From assembly GCA_963757565.1 (NCBI GenBank), contig CAVWSB010000011.1:2480001-2544000 (forward strand): DNA of 64,000 nt, read 5' to 3'. A program made the translations under genes and the position numbers. This document shows, in pieces, positions 29,495 through 39,200 of the stretch. The notes below the pieces were generated by a model. That model made no database searches. It was not told the origin of the DNA and saw only the letters and a program-made list of their open reading frames with translations. This DNA is from PALSA-894 sp963757565. Its GTDB lineage: Bacteria; Pseudomonadota; Alphaproteobacteria; Rhizobiales; Xanthobacteraceae. Each line of letters opens with the position of its first letter. Position 1 is the first letter of the stretch.

Positions 29495-31483
29495 CTACTG
29501 GATTTCGCGCGGTGGCGGCAGCGGCGACAACGGCTCTGCGTCGACCGTCCCGACATTGGCGCCGAGGTTGAGCACCTGGCGCGATGCCGCGAGCGCCGCA
29601 TCCGCCATCGCGGCGTGACCTTCGGCGGTCGGGTGCACGGCGCCGCCGTATACAGCGCTGACGATGCCCCAGGTTGCGTCATGGATGTCGGTCGGCTGCT
29701 GCGTCAGCGGCAATCCTTCCGGGTACGTCATCGCGACGAAATAGCTGTCGTTGGCGGTGCGGATCCAGCGCGCGCGTGGCGCATAGGGACGGAATTCCGA
29801 TGCCGACGCGCCGCAGGTGAGCGGCTCGGTCGCGCCCTCGATCGAATTCGCCGCGAAGGTCTTGCCCTCGGTGAGGAAGCAGGCACGGTCGAATTCCGGA
29901 TCCTGTTCGGACCGCGCGCATACGCCGTGCCCGACGAACGCCGGCTGGTGCGCATCAACGAACGTCATGCGGTCCGCCGGACTGGCGCAGGCGTTCCCGG
30001 CACACTGCGCAATCGCCTTGAGCACCGGAAGGAAGCGCCCGCCGACGAACTCGGCGACCTTGCGCATCCGGTCGCCATCGACCTTGAAGGCGGGATGCAC
30101 ATCGAAACCGCTCTGGCCGCCACCGCACGCGCTGCCGTCGGCGCGAAGCGCCGGGTTGCCGTAGGAGACGAACACCACACGTGACAGGTCGCCGGCGACC
30201 ATCGGCTTGAGTGCGGCGCGCAGCTTGGCGAAATCTCCCGGCAGCGTGCGGGTCAGCGCGCTCTCGGCCGACTCGATCGACGCGATCATGCCGTTGAACA
30301 GCACCCGCTCGCGGTTCGCATCGATGATGACGTTGGCCACCAGCCCGGAGAAATCGATGTCGTTCGCACCGACGGTGAGCAGCACGAGATCGAGCGTGCG
30401 GCCCGGCCGCGTACGACGCGCAGTCGCGAGGTAGCCCTGAAGCTGGGCGATCTGCGCCGGCACGGTCGCGGGGCAACTCTTCTCCGGGGTGCAGTTGAGT
30501 TCGCGCGCACGCTGCGAGCCGAGTACGCCGTCCGCGATGGTCGCGCCGGTGCAGGCGAGTGGCAGGAACGTGACCGCCACGTGCGGATTTTCCACCGCGA
30601 GCGCCAGCGCGGTGCGCAACTGATAGCCGTAGAGCGAGCGGTGACAGGCCTGGCTCAGCCAGCGCGCCCCGAGCCGCGTCCATTCGGGCAACTGGTTTGC
30701 CGCATTCCCCGACATTTCGCAGGAGCGGTCGCCCGTGTAGGTCGCGCGGCCGGGCCGGTAGTACTCGCTGCCGGTTCCAAAGCGGCGAAAGCAGAAGCCC
30801 TCATCGGAGAGCGCCACCGGACGGTCCGGATTGCCTTCGCCGGCCGCGATCGAATCGCCGATCCCGGCGATCAGCAGGTCACGCACTGCGATCTCGGCGG
30901 TGGTGCGCAGCGGCGGCGCGTTCGGCACCGCGACATCGACTGTCACGTTGGCGGGCTTGCCGTAGGCAAATCGTATGCGCACCGGCTCGCCGCAAGGGCC
31001 CGTGAAGTTGCGCGGCGGGCCGTCGCCCTCGTCGAACGCCCATGTGCAGCTTGTCTGGGGCGCAGCGCCGATCAGCCGCAACTCGACACGATGATCGACC
31101 GGCGCGAGATAGCTCTCGCGCACGCCGTCGCGCTCACAGGTATTCATCACGCCGCCCATCGGGTCGACGCACAGATTGCCGAGCATGCCGCGCGCCCAGC
31201 CTCGGCCGTCGGTCTCGCCTTCCATGAGTTGCTCGGCGGCGAGCACGCTCTTGATGCTTTGCGCCGCCACATGCTTGAGGAAATCCGACTCGCGGCGGAA
31301 CAGGCGAAAGCGGTTTTTCACCTCCCAGACGATGTGCAAGTCGGGCGAGAGGGTGGGCGGGAGGATTTGCAGCGGAGCAGCGGGTTGTGCCGGCGCCATG
31401 ATGGGCGGCTGGATCTGCGTTTGCGCGGCAGCGGAACCCGCCACGGTCAGCGCGCACGATACAGCAATGGCAAGGCGGCGCAT
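29495..31483 (-). CDS. Secreted SGNH/GDSL-family hydrolase
   Basis: A 662-residue exported protein (signal peptide MRRLAIAVSCALTVAGSAAA). The SGNH blocks are GIGDSIAAGEGNP (block I, catalytic Ser), TVGANDIDFSG (block III, GxND) and AVHPTAEGHAAMADA (block V, catalytic His with HP). The N-terminal 200 residues form a beta-rich extra domain (TCERDGVRESYLAPVDHRVE), and the protein contains many cysteines. Family members are lipases, esterases or carbohydrate acetyl-esterases; which applies is open. The frame is intact over two kilobases. I chose ATG 31483 because it starts the signal peptide; a TTG ten codons upstream is unlikely. Confidence 0.85.
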   Translation of the reverse strand: MRRLAIAVSCALTVAGSAAAQTQIQPPIMAPAQPAAPLQILPPTLSPDLHIVWEVKNRFRLFRRESDFLKHVAAQSIKSVLAAEQLMEGETDGRGWARGMLGNLCVDPMGGVMNTCERDGVRESYLAPVDHRVELRLIGAAPQTSCTWAFDEGDGPPRNFTGPCGEPVRIRFAYGKPANVTVDVAVPNAPPLRTTAEIAVRDLLIAGIGDSIAAGEGNPDRPVALSDEGFCFRRFGTGSEYYRPGRATYTGDRSCEMSGNAANQLPEWTRLGARWLSQACHRSLYGYQLRTALALAVENPHVAVTFLPLACTGATIADGVLGSQRARELNCTPEKSCPATVPAQIAQLQGYLATARRTRPGRTLDLVLLTVGANDIDFSGLVANVIIDANRERVLFNGMIASIESAESALTRTLPGDFAKLRAALKPMVAGDLSRVVFVSYGNPALRADGSACGGGQSGFDVHPAFKVDGDRMRKVAEFVGGRFLPVLKAIAQCAGNACASPADRMTFVDAHQPAFVGHGVCARSEQDPEFDRACFLTEGKTFAANSIEGATEPLTCGASASEFRPYAPRARWIRTANDSYFVAMTYPEGLPLTQQPTDIHDATWGIVSAVYGGAVHPTAEGHAAMADAALAASRQVLNLGANVGTVDAEPLSPLPPPREIQ

Positions 31484-31578
31484 GGCGAACCCAAATCCCG
31501 AGAGCAGATGCAATAGGCTCTAGGGCCGGGTCGCGGCAAGATCAGGGCGGAACGGCGTTTTTTGGCGCGGCCCACACG

Positions 31579-32019
31579 TCAGGCTGTCGCACTTAGCCGG
31601 CCGAGAAGATCGGCGAGCACAGCCGCCGCCTTGTCGTCGAGCCTGTCTCCGACATGCTTCTGGATAGATTGGGCATAGACCTCCCAGGCGCGGGACTGAA
31701 GCGCCCTGCCCTTGCGGCTGATGACGACCCACTGGCCGCGCGCGTCGTTTTCGTGGGCCTCGCGCCGCACCAGCCCTTCGCGTTCCAGCCGATCGAGCAG
31801 GCGCGACAGGTTGTATTGCGCTAGCAGCGTCTCCTTCTCGATCTCGGATGGACGCAGCCGCCCGCCGGGCGCCCGCTTGAGTTCCAGCAGCACGTCATAC
31901 CAGGCAAGCGGCGGAAGGCCGGCCGCCTTCAAGTCCTGCTCGACCCCGGCAACGACCGCCTCGCGCACGCGGATCAGCCGAGCCCAGGCTGTCACGACAG
32001 GTTCCGACGGTTTTGCCAT
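31579..32019 (-). CDS. MarR-family transcriptional regulator
   Basis: A 146-residue winged-helix repressor: recognition region LRPSEIEKETLLAQYNLSRL followed by the wing LVRREAHENDARGQWVVISR, then a dimerisation helix ending DLLGRLSATA. It is transcribed divergently from a glutathione S-transferase gene, with three ATGCA-type palindromes between them, so it very likely represses itself and the transferase and is released by a small electrophile or aromatic compound. Ligand unknown. Confidence 0.9.
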   Translation of the reverse strand: MAKPSEPVVTAWARLIRVREAVVAGVEQDLKAAGLPPLAWYDVLLELKRAPGGRLRPSEIEKETLLAQYNLSRLLDRLEREGLVRREAHENDARGQWVVISRKGRALQSRAWEVYAQSIQKHVGDRLDDKAAAVLADLLGRLSATA

Positions 32020-32039
32020 AGCGCAAGTCTATCAAATCG

Positions 32040-32100
32040 ATGCAACTGCATCAAGATTGACAAATGAATGCATATGCATACATATTTAATGCAACTGCAT
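32040..32100. promoter_or_regulatory. Three palindromic operators between marR and GST genes
   Basis: Within the 101-base divergent spacer are ATGCAACTGCAT at 32040-32051, ATGCATATGCAT at 32068-32079 and again ATGCAACTGCAT at 32089-32100. Each is an inverted repeat (ATGCA-N2-TGCAT). The outer two are identical, and the last two are 21 bases apart, two helical turns, so dimers would sit on the same face. This AT-rich block contrasts with its GC-rich surroundings. It is the expected binding region of the MarR protein. Confidence 0.75.
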
Positions 32101-32120
32101 GCATATTGGAGAAAACGCTC

Positions 32121-32807
32121 ATGACCCAGCCCTCCCTCACTCTTGTGAGTCACAAGCTCTGCCCCTACGTGCAGCGCGCCGTCATCGCGCTAGCCGAGAA
32201 GGCGGTTCCGTTCACGCGCCGCGACGTTGATCTCGCCAACAAGCCGGACTGGTTCAAGGCGATTTCGCCGCTCGGCAAGACGCCAGTGCTCCTGGTCGGG
32301 GACGGCGGCACCGCAATCTTCGAGTCCGCTGTGATCCTCGAATATCTCGAAGAGACGCAGCCGACTCCGTTGCATCCGGCTGATCCATTGCGGCGCGCGG
32401 AACATCGCGCCTGGATCGAGTTCGGGTCCGCAATCCTCAACGACATCGCGGGCCTCTACAACGCGCCCGACGTCATTGCATTCGGCACGAAGGCGAGCGC
32501 CCTGCGCGCCAAGTTCACGCGCCTCGAGGCCCGGCTGAGCAAACCGTGGTTCGACGGCGAGCGCTTCAGTCTCGTCGATGCCGTGTTCGGCCCGGTGTTC
32601 CGCTATTTCGACGCGTTCGACCGCATCGGCGATTTCGGCATTCTCGCCGGTCTTCCGAAGGTGACTTTATGGCGCGACGCGCTCGCTGCCCGTCCCGCTG
32701 TGAAGGGCGCAGTCGGCCGCGAATACCCTGCCCTGCTATGGGATTTCTACCGCACGCGCGGCTCGCACCTCTCGCGGCTGACCGAAGGCAATGCGATCGC
32801 GGCATAG
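32121..32807 (+). CDS. Glutathione S-transferase
   Basis: A 228-residue cytosolic GST. The N-terminal thioredoxin-fold domain has SHKLCPYVQRAVIALAEKAV, a CPYxxR motif of omega/zeta-like GSTs in which the Cys could act as catalytic residue, and the glutathione-binding PVLLVGDGGTAIFESAVILE (the ES pair). The all-helical C-terminal domain follows (FSLVDAVFGPVFRYFDAFDR). Start ATG 32121 has GGAG upstream. The divergent MarR gene and operators suggest induction by an electrophilic or oxidising compound. Confidence 0.9.
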   Translation: MTQPSLTLVSHKLCPYVQRAVIALAEKAVPFTRRDVDLANKPDWFKAISPLGKTPVLLVGDGGTAIFESAVILEYLEETQPTPLHPADPLRRAEHRAWIEFGSAILNDIAGLYNAPDVIAFGTKASALRAKFTRLEARLSKPWFDGERFSLVDAVFGPVFRYFDAFDRIGDFGILAGLPKVTLWRDALAARPAVKGAVGREYPALLWDFYRTRGSHLSRLTEGNAIAA

Positions 32808-32857
32808 GGCACGGCGATGGCCTTGACCGGAACGCCGCGAGAGCGAATTCTCAGCCC

Positions 32858-34032
32858 ATGTTCGTCCAGTTCTTCTCCGAATTGAAAACCGCCGGTGTCC
32901 CCGTGACGCTGCGCGAGTACCTGACGCTGATGGAGGCGATGCAGGCCGATCTCGCCGGCCGCCGCGTCGAGGATTTCTATTATCTGTCGCGCGCCACGCT
33001 GGTGAAGGACGAGCGCAACCTCGATAAGTTCGACCGCGTGTTCGGCCACGTCTTCAAGGGGCTCGACCTGATCGAACAGGCGCTCAGCGCCGAGATCCCC
33101 GAGGAGTGGCTGCGCAAGATCAGCGAGAAATACCTCACCGAGGAGGAGAAGAAGCAGATCGAGGCAATGGGCGGCCTCGACAAGCTGCTCGAGACCCTGA
33201 AGAAGCGCCTCGAGGAACAGAAAGGCCGCCACCAGGGCGGCAAGAAATGGATCGGCACCGGCGGCACCTCGCCGTTCGGCAATGCCGGCTACAACCCGGA
33301 AGGCATCCGCATCGGCGGCGAGAGCAAGCACAAGCGCGCCGTGAAAGTGTGGGACAAGCGCGAATTCAAGGACCTCGACGACTCCGTCGAACTCGGCACC
33401 CGCAACATCAAGATCGCGCTGCGCCGCCTGCGCAAGTTCGCCCGCACCGGCGCGCCCGGACGAGTTCGATCTCGACAACACCATCAAGGGCACCGCGCAC
33501 AAGGGCTATCTCGACATTCACATGCGGCCCGAGCGGCACAACTCGATCAAGGTGCTGGCGCTGTTCGACATCGGCGGCTCGATGGACTGGCACATCAAGC
33601 TGGTCGAAGAGCTGTTCTCGGCCACGAAGGCCGAGTTCAAGCACCTCGCGCACTTCTACTTCCACAACTGTCCGTACGAGAAAGTCTGGAAGGAGAACCG
33701 CCGCCGCTATCAGGAGACGACGCCGACCTGGGACGTGCTGCACAAGTACCCGCACGACTACAAGGTGGTGATCGTCGGCGATGCCTCGATGTCGCCCTTA
33801 CGAGATCACGGCGCCGGGCGGCTCGGTCGAGCACTTCAACGAGGAAGCCGGCAGCGTCTGGGTCGAGCGCATCACCCGCACCTACCCGGCCTGCGTCTGG
33901 ATCAATCCCGTGCCCGAGGATCAGTGGGACTACACCTACTCGATCCGCATGATCCGCCAGTTGATGGGCAACCGGATGTATCCGCTCACGATTGCGGGAC
34001 TGGACAGCGCGATGCGGGAGCTTGTGCGCTAG
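32858..34032 (+). CDS. CoxE-like VWA-domain protein (two frame breaks)
   Basis: The joined product of about 390 residues has an N-terminal helical part (FVQFFSELKTAGVPVTLREY, AISEKYLTEEEKK-type charged region near residues 85-105) and a C-terminal von Willebrand A domain. The metal site reads ALFDIGGSMDWHIKLVEELF, the D-x-G-G-S-M form typical of CoxE-like proteins, instead of D-x-S-x-S. Breaks lie near 33465 (restored: TGAPDEFDLDNTIKGTAH) and 33797 (restored: MSPYEITAPGG). VWA proteins of this group work with MoxR-type AAA ATPases in cofactor or metal insertion; no such ATPase gene is in the window. Confidence 0.82.
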
Positions 34033-34171
34033 CGTCCGTGAATCTGCGGACAAAAATAAAAATCGAACGCCACGCTCCGTTCACCACGCGCCGCGGTTAC
34101 GCGGAATTCCCGACGCCCGCGCGACGAGCGAATTAAATTCAAGTTTGCGCTTTGCCCGCATCCTCGCGGGC

Positions 34172-34357
34172 ATGAACTGCGCACAGAACCTGAGAGTCCT
34201 TGCCGGCCCGCGCTGCAAGAAATGCGGCGGCGCGACGCGCATCCTGCGCATCACGCCGCATCAGCGTTTCAAGCGGCGCCAGGTGTGGACGGTGCAATGC
34301 GTCGCCTGCGGCGAAACTCGTGACGTCGCGGCGCTCGGTCCCCGCCGCATGCACTAG
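34172..34357 (+). CDS. Small zinc-ribbon protein
   Basis: A 61-residue protein with two CXXC pairs (GPRCKKCGGATRIL and TVQCVACGETRDV) about 30 residues apart, the pattern of a zinc ribbon, with a basic middle (HQRFKRRQVW). Similar short proteins are common hypotheticals in Bradyrhizobium-like genomes. The ATG at 34172 was chosen as the start closest to the domain; a longer frame upstream is low-complexity and overlaps the VWA gene. Confidence 0.6.
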   Translation: MNCAQNLRVLAGPRCKKCGGATRILRITPHQRFKRRQVWTVQCVACGETRDVAALGPRRMH

Positions 34358-34359
34358 AA

Positions 34360-34394
34360 AAAATGCGCGGGCCGCACGTGGCTCCGCGCATTTT
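34360..34394. terminator. Bidirectional terminator hairpin
   Basis: AAAATGCGCGG and CCGCGCATTTT form a perfect eleven-base stem around a 13-base loop, between the convergent stops of the zinc-ribbon gene and the secreted-protein gene. The A-run on one side and T-run on the other fit termination in both directions. Confidence 0.85.
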
Positions 34395-34419
34395 GGATCG
34401 TGAGGAGGGGTCGTTCGGC

Positions 34420-34785
34420 TTACCAGCCGCAAGCCTCGTAACGTCCGTAGCCGAGGTCCTCGACGCAACGGCCGGAGTAGCGCGAAATCGCACCCGCTGA
34501 CGGATGTCCAAGTGACGGATCGGAAACATTGCGGCTGTTCCAGCCATTGTTCCACCCGCCATAACCGTTGTTCCAGCCGCCGTAGCCTGCGTTCGCGCCG
34601 CCGTTCCAGCCGTTATTCCAGCCGTTCTGCTGCATCCCGCTCTGCTGCATCCCGCTCTGCTGCATCCCGCCGCTTTGCATCTGGCTGTAGTGGTGCATGC
34701 GGTGGTGCTTCGTTTTCGCCAGCGCGGGTGTCAACGCGAGCGCGGTTGCGGCAGCGGCGGCGGTCGCGAGGATGACGAGTTTCAT
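34420..34785 (-). CDS. Secreted low-complexity protein with MQQSG and GGWNNG repeats
   Basis: A 121-residue product with signal peptide (MKLVILATAAAAATALALTP, cleavage after ALA). The mature part begins with His/Met-rich KTKHHRMHHYSQM, then MQQSG units repeated three to four times, then GGWNNGY/GWNNGW units, and ends in a folded-looking tail with two cysteines (GRCVEDLGYGRYEACGW). The tail recurs in several alphaproteobacterial secreted proteins. The His/Met-rich stretch might bind metal, which is only an inference. Confidence 0.7.
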   Translation of the reverse strand: MKLVILATAAAAATALALTPALAKTKHHRMHHYSQMQSGGMQQSGMQQSGMQQNGWNNGWNGGANAGYGGWNNGYGGWNNGWNSRNVSDPSLGHPSAGAISRYSGRCVEDLGYGRYEACGW

Positions 34786-35001
34786 GGTTTGATTCCTTGT
34801 TGTTGCGCGTGTCCGGAGTGTGCGTCGGCGGGAAAACAGGGCATGCGCTCGTTTCGTTCCGCGCGACGCGACGACGTGAAGAAAACTTCACGTGAGAACC
34901 CCGCCCCCTGCGCCGCGTCACACAGTTTTCAGGTGTCGCGTGATCGCGGCACGGCAGCGGTAGCCGGGCGCGACACGGAACTCGCTGGACTCTGCGGTTT
35001 A

Positions 35002-35007
35002 TATAAT
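35002..35007 (+). promoter_or_regulatory. Probable -10 box upstream of the P450-peroxidase operon
   Basis: TATAAT lies in an AT-rich patch (ggtttaTATAATcc), 52 bases before the P450 start codon. No good -35 box is at the standard distance. A GGAAC motif at 34977-34981 recalls the -35 of EcfG-type stress promoters, but the matching -10 (CGTT) is not clean, so the sigma factor cannot be assigned. Confidence 0.4.
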
Positions 35008-35059
35008 CCTAGCATGCAACCGAAGGGAGGCCCACCCTCCCTCGGCCTCGGGGGCTGAC

Positions 35060-36268
35060 ATGAGCGCTGGCGTTGATTCCTCGCGCGATATAGCGACGCC
35101 TGCCGGCTCGAACGGCTTTTTCGCCTCGTTGCTCGCGGGGCCGGCGCTGCCCGGTCTCGCCGCACGCCTGGGTGCGAAGCTTGCGGCCGCCTGGCGCGAT
35201 CCGATCCGCTTTGGCGAAACGGTGATCGTCGCGCGCCATGCCCATGTCCTTGAGGTCTTCCACCGCGATCTCGATTTCCTGATCGCGCCGATCAACGAGC
35301 AACGCATCGTCGAGGTCAACGGACCGTTCGTCCTCGGCATGGACCGTAGCGCCACACTCGTGCGCGAACGCGGCGCGCTCTATCAGGCCCTCGCGAAAGT
35401 CGATCTTGCGCCGATCCGACAGACGATGAAGGAAGAGGCCGCCGCACGGGTTGCGCAGTCCGGCGGCGAGATCGATGTCGTCGAGGGTTTCGCGCGGCCC
35501 ATTGCCGCCCACACGGCGACCGCCCTGTTCGGCATTCGCGGACCCGACGAGCAAACGTTCAAGGACGTGGCGCGGTCGGTCTTCGGCCACGTGTTCCTGA
35601 ATCTGAACGGTGACGAAGCGATCCGCCAGCGGGCGATCCGCGCGGGCAAATTGATGCAGGACTGGTTCAGCGCCGAGATCGGGCGCCGGCGCGCCTCCGG
35701 CGACCTCGGCACGGACATGATGGGCGCCCTGATGGCGGCGGGAACGCTCGACGACGAGGGTGTGCGCCGCACATTGGGCGGCATGCTCGTCGGCAGCATC
35801 GATACGACCGCGACGTCAGTTGCCAAGATCGTCACCATGATCGCGAAAGACGCGAAACTGGCGAAGAAGGTCGCGGCCGATGTCGATGACGATGCGCGGC
35901 TCGCGGGCTGGTGCAGCGAGGCGCTGCGCCGCTGGCCGCACAATCCTCTCGTCCTGCGCAAGGCGGCGGCGGGCACCACACTCGGCGATGCGAAAATCCA
36001 GCAAGGCGATCGCATTTTCGCCTGGACACAGGCCGCGATGCTCGACGCCGAAGTATTCCCCGATCCGCAATACCTCCGCCCCGATCGCCCGGCGGCTGGC
36101 TACCTGCATTTCGGCGCCGGGCTTCATCCCTGCGCGGGTCGCGTCGTCAACGCGTTCCAGATTCCGGCACTCGTCGGCGCCCTCGTGCGGCGCGGCATCG
36201 GGTCGATCGGCAAGATGCAATGGGCCGGGCCCTTCCCCGCCCATCTCCCCCTGCGATTTGACCGGTGA
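35060..36268 (+). CDS. Cytochrome P450
   Basis: A 402-residue soluble-type P450. The I-helix reads GGMLVGSIDTTATS (acid-alcohol pair Asp248-Thr249), the K-helix ExxR is EALRRW (residues 287-290), and the heme loop is HFGAGLHPCAGRVVN with the axial Cys at 358. There is no N-terminal membrane anchor. The N-terminal half has the line FVLGMDRSATLVRERGALYQ in place of the usual C-helix region. The stop is four bases before the start of a 1010-residue DyP-type peroxidase, so the two enzymes are produced together. Redox partners are not encoded nearby; the distant reductase at 21293 is not linked. Use of peroxide instead of NAD(P)H electrons is an open possibility. Confidence 0.9.
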   Translation: MSAGVDSSRDIATPAGSNGFFASLLAGPALPGLAARLGAKLAAAWRDPIRFGETVIVARHAHVLEVFHRDLDFLIAPINEQRIVEVNGPFVLGMDRSATLVRERGALYQALAKVDLAPIRQTMKEEAAARVAQSGGEIDVVEGFARPIAAHTATALFGIRGPDEQTFKDVARSVFGHVFLNLNGDEAIRQRAIRAGKLMQDWFSAEIGRRRASGDLGTDMMGALMAAGTLDDEGVRRTLGGMLVGSIDTTATSVAKIVTMIAKDAKLAKKVAADVDDDARLAGWCSEALRRWPHNPLVLRKAAAGTTLGDAKIQQGDRIFAWTQAAMLDAEVFPDPQYLRPDRPAAGYLHFGAGLHPCAGRVVNAFQIPALVGALVRRGIGSIGKMQWAGPFPAHLPLRFDR

Positions 36269-36272
36269 CGCC

Positions 36273-39200
36273 ATGAGCAACGCCCTTGTCACCGTCATCG
36301 CGCCGCTGGCGCTCGATCGTGTCGCGGATGCCGAAGCGGCGGTCGACCAGTTGGGAAATCCCGCCCGTCCGGACATCCGCGCGGCGCTCGACAAGCACGA
36401 GGACGGCGAGAGCGGCACGCATTTCGCGAGCCTCCACGCGATCAGGTCGCAGGACGGCAAACGCGCCTACATCGTGTTGGAATTTTCCGCCGACGGGACC
36501 GATGACGAGGCGCTCGCGCGGATCGATCGCCAGATCGGCGCGCACCTGCGACCCGTCTTCGCGCACGCGAGCGACTGGAAGGAAGGCGATCTGCTGGCCT
36601 ACATGAAACGCCATTGCGTCGTGCCGGCGAATGGATGGATGGGAAGTCCTGGCGCGCTGTTTGCCGGCACGCCGGGATTGACGGTTGGCCGTGTCGCGAA
36701 GGAAGCGCGGCTCGGATCGCTCATCGCGGGGAGGCTCGCCCAGCAGGGCGACGACATGACCGCGCTTGAGCGCGTCGCCGATATCCGCGCGCGGCTCGGA
36801 AACGAAAAAGACTTCTTCACGCCGGCGCGGCCATCGGTGCCGTTCGAGCAGCCCAGCCTGCTGGCTTTTGCTTTTCAGTTGGCCGTCTCGTTCATCAAGA
36901 CCTACCTGTGGCCTGTCATCGCGCTGTTGCTGCTGGCGGCCCTGCTCGCGGGAATTCTGACAGCGCTTGGGCCGCACGGCCTGTGGTGGAGATTTGGCGC
37001 GTTCGTATTCGGCTTTGCCACCACCCTGTCGGCCGGTGTCTGGGTCGTCATTCTGCTGCTGGGGATCGGCTACGGGCTGTTGCGCCGCGCCGAAGCGAAC
37101 GACTCGCTCGAAGAGCGTGTGGTCCCTCATGCGACCAATGCCGCCATGTTCGAACGCGAGAACCAGGCCGGCTATCGGCACAATCACATGATCTCGATCA
37201 CCCAGCGCAAGCCGGGCGCGCTGCGATGGTTCACCTCGCGGCTGGTGTTCTGGGCCGTGGGAGAATTCGCGGCGCGCTATTATCGCCCCGGGTTCCTGAG
37301 CGACATCGGCACGATCCATTTTGCCCGCTGGGTCACGGCGCCGGGCAGTCCCGATGTGCTGTTCTTCTCGAATTACGACTCGAGCTGGGAAAGCTATCTG
37401 GAGGATTTTATCACGCGCGCACACGCCGGCTTGACGGCCATCTGGTCCAACTCGGTCGGCTTTCCGCGCGCAAAGAACCTTTTCCAGGATGGCGCGACAG
37501 ACGGCGAACGCTTCAAGCGTTACGCGCGCCAGAGCATGGTGCCGACGCGCTTCTGGTACAGCGCATACCCGCACCTCACCACGACCATCATCCGCAACAA
37601 TTCCGAGATCAGGCGCGGCCTCTCCGGCACGATGACCGAGGACGAGGCGATTCTCTGGCTGTCGCGCTTCGGCTCGGCGGCGCGTCCGGCCTCGAAGCTC
37701 GTCAGCAGCGAAATCCAGAGTCTGGTGTTCGGCGGCCTCGGTTTCCTTGAATACGGTACCTGCCTGCTGTTCGACGACCTGCCGGACCGGGGCGACGCCG
37801 CGCGCGCATGGCTGAAGGGCATTGAAGGCAATATCGCCTACAACGATGGCCGCCGCCTGGAGGCCAAACAGGAAGCGGCGATCACGCTCGCACTCGGCGC
37901 ACGCGGCCTGAAGCGGCTGGGGATGCCGGAAGAAGGGCTGGCGACATTTCCGTTCGCATTCCTCGACGGCATGACCACGCCGGCACGCGCCCGCATCCTC
38001 GGCGACACCGGACCGAACGCACCCGAGCGCTGGACCTGGGGCCGCACCCAGCCCGACGCCGCGCTGCTTGTCTATGGGACCACCGAAGCGGCGGTTGCGG
38101 CATTGGCGAAGCAAGTCACTGATGCGGCCCTGGAAAAAGGCATGGCGCCGCCGCGTGAAATTCCGCTCGAAAAGGTGGCGGACGACAAGAAAGAGCCGTT
38201 CGGCTTTGTCGACGGAATCTCGCAGCCGGTGATCCGCGGCACCTACAAAGGCATGCGCAATGCCGACCCGATCCACCTGGTCGAACCCGGCGAATTCATC
38301 CTTGGCTATCCCGACAATCGCGGCAACATTCCGCCCGGACCGACGCTCCCGGCGACGGCCGATCCGCACAATCAGCTGCCGCTGGTTGGAGCGGTGACCG
38401 GGTTCGACAAGACCGTGGTGGAGAACGACCGCGATCTCGGGTTCAACGGCACTTTCCTGGTGATCCGTCAGCTCGAGCAGGACGTGGACAGCTTTCACAA
38501 TTACTGCGACCAGCAGGCAAAGCGCTTCGCGGGCCGCCTGCCCGCTCCCTACAACGTCACCTCCGATTTCATCGCGGCGAAGCTGATCGGCCGGTGGCCG
38601 GACGGCTCATCGGTGATGCGCTATCCCTATGAGAGCCGGGTGGATGCGGCAAAGCGCGGCGCGACCCAACTCAACGACACGACGCGGCCGCGCACCAATC
38701 GTTCGGCCGCGATCGAGGCACCGGCGAAGGCGGCGGTGAGCAAGACGGCTCTGGTTGCGGCCGCGCAGGCCGTGACCGCAAGTGCCACCGTATCAACCGC
38801 TGCCGCAGGCAAGCCGGACAAGAGCATCGCCGTCCTGCCGAACCGCAAGACCTCGGACAATGACTTCCTGTTCGGCGCGGAAGACCCGGAAGCGTTGCGC
38901 TGTCCGTTCGGCGCACATATCCGACGCGCCAATCCGCGCGACAGTTTCGATCCGGGCTCGAGCGACCAGATCGACATCACCAACCGCCACCGGATCATGC
39001 GGGTCGGACGCGGTTACAAGGATGGTGACAAGAAGGGGCTGATGTTCATGTGCTTGAACGGCGACATCGAACGGCAATTCGAGTTCGTCCAGCAAACCTG
39101 GCTGATGAGCCCGTCATTCCACGGCCTCGCGTGCGAGAAAGACCCGGTTCTCGGCGACGGCGAAAAAGGCGCGTGCGACTTCACCATCCCGAGCCGCGAC

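Noticed and set aside
30581..31516. A 311-codon plus-strand open frame opposite the SGNH gene
   Set aside because: It is antisense to an intact secreted hydrolase with catalytic motifs and has the Arg/His-rich composition of a GC-rich shadow.
34971..35000. An EcfG-type stress promoter (GGAAC ... CGTT) before the P450
   Set aside because: GGAAC is present, but no CGTT lies at 16-17 bases, so only a -10 box is reported.
36147..38498. A 783-codon minus-strand open frame under the peroxidase
   Set aside because: Antisense to the DyP gene, no recognisable motif; long antisense frames are expected at this GC content.
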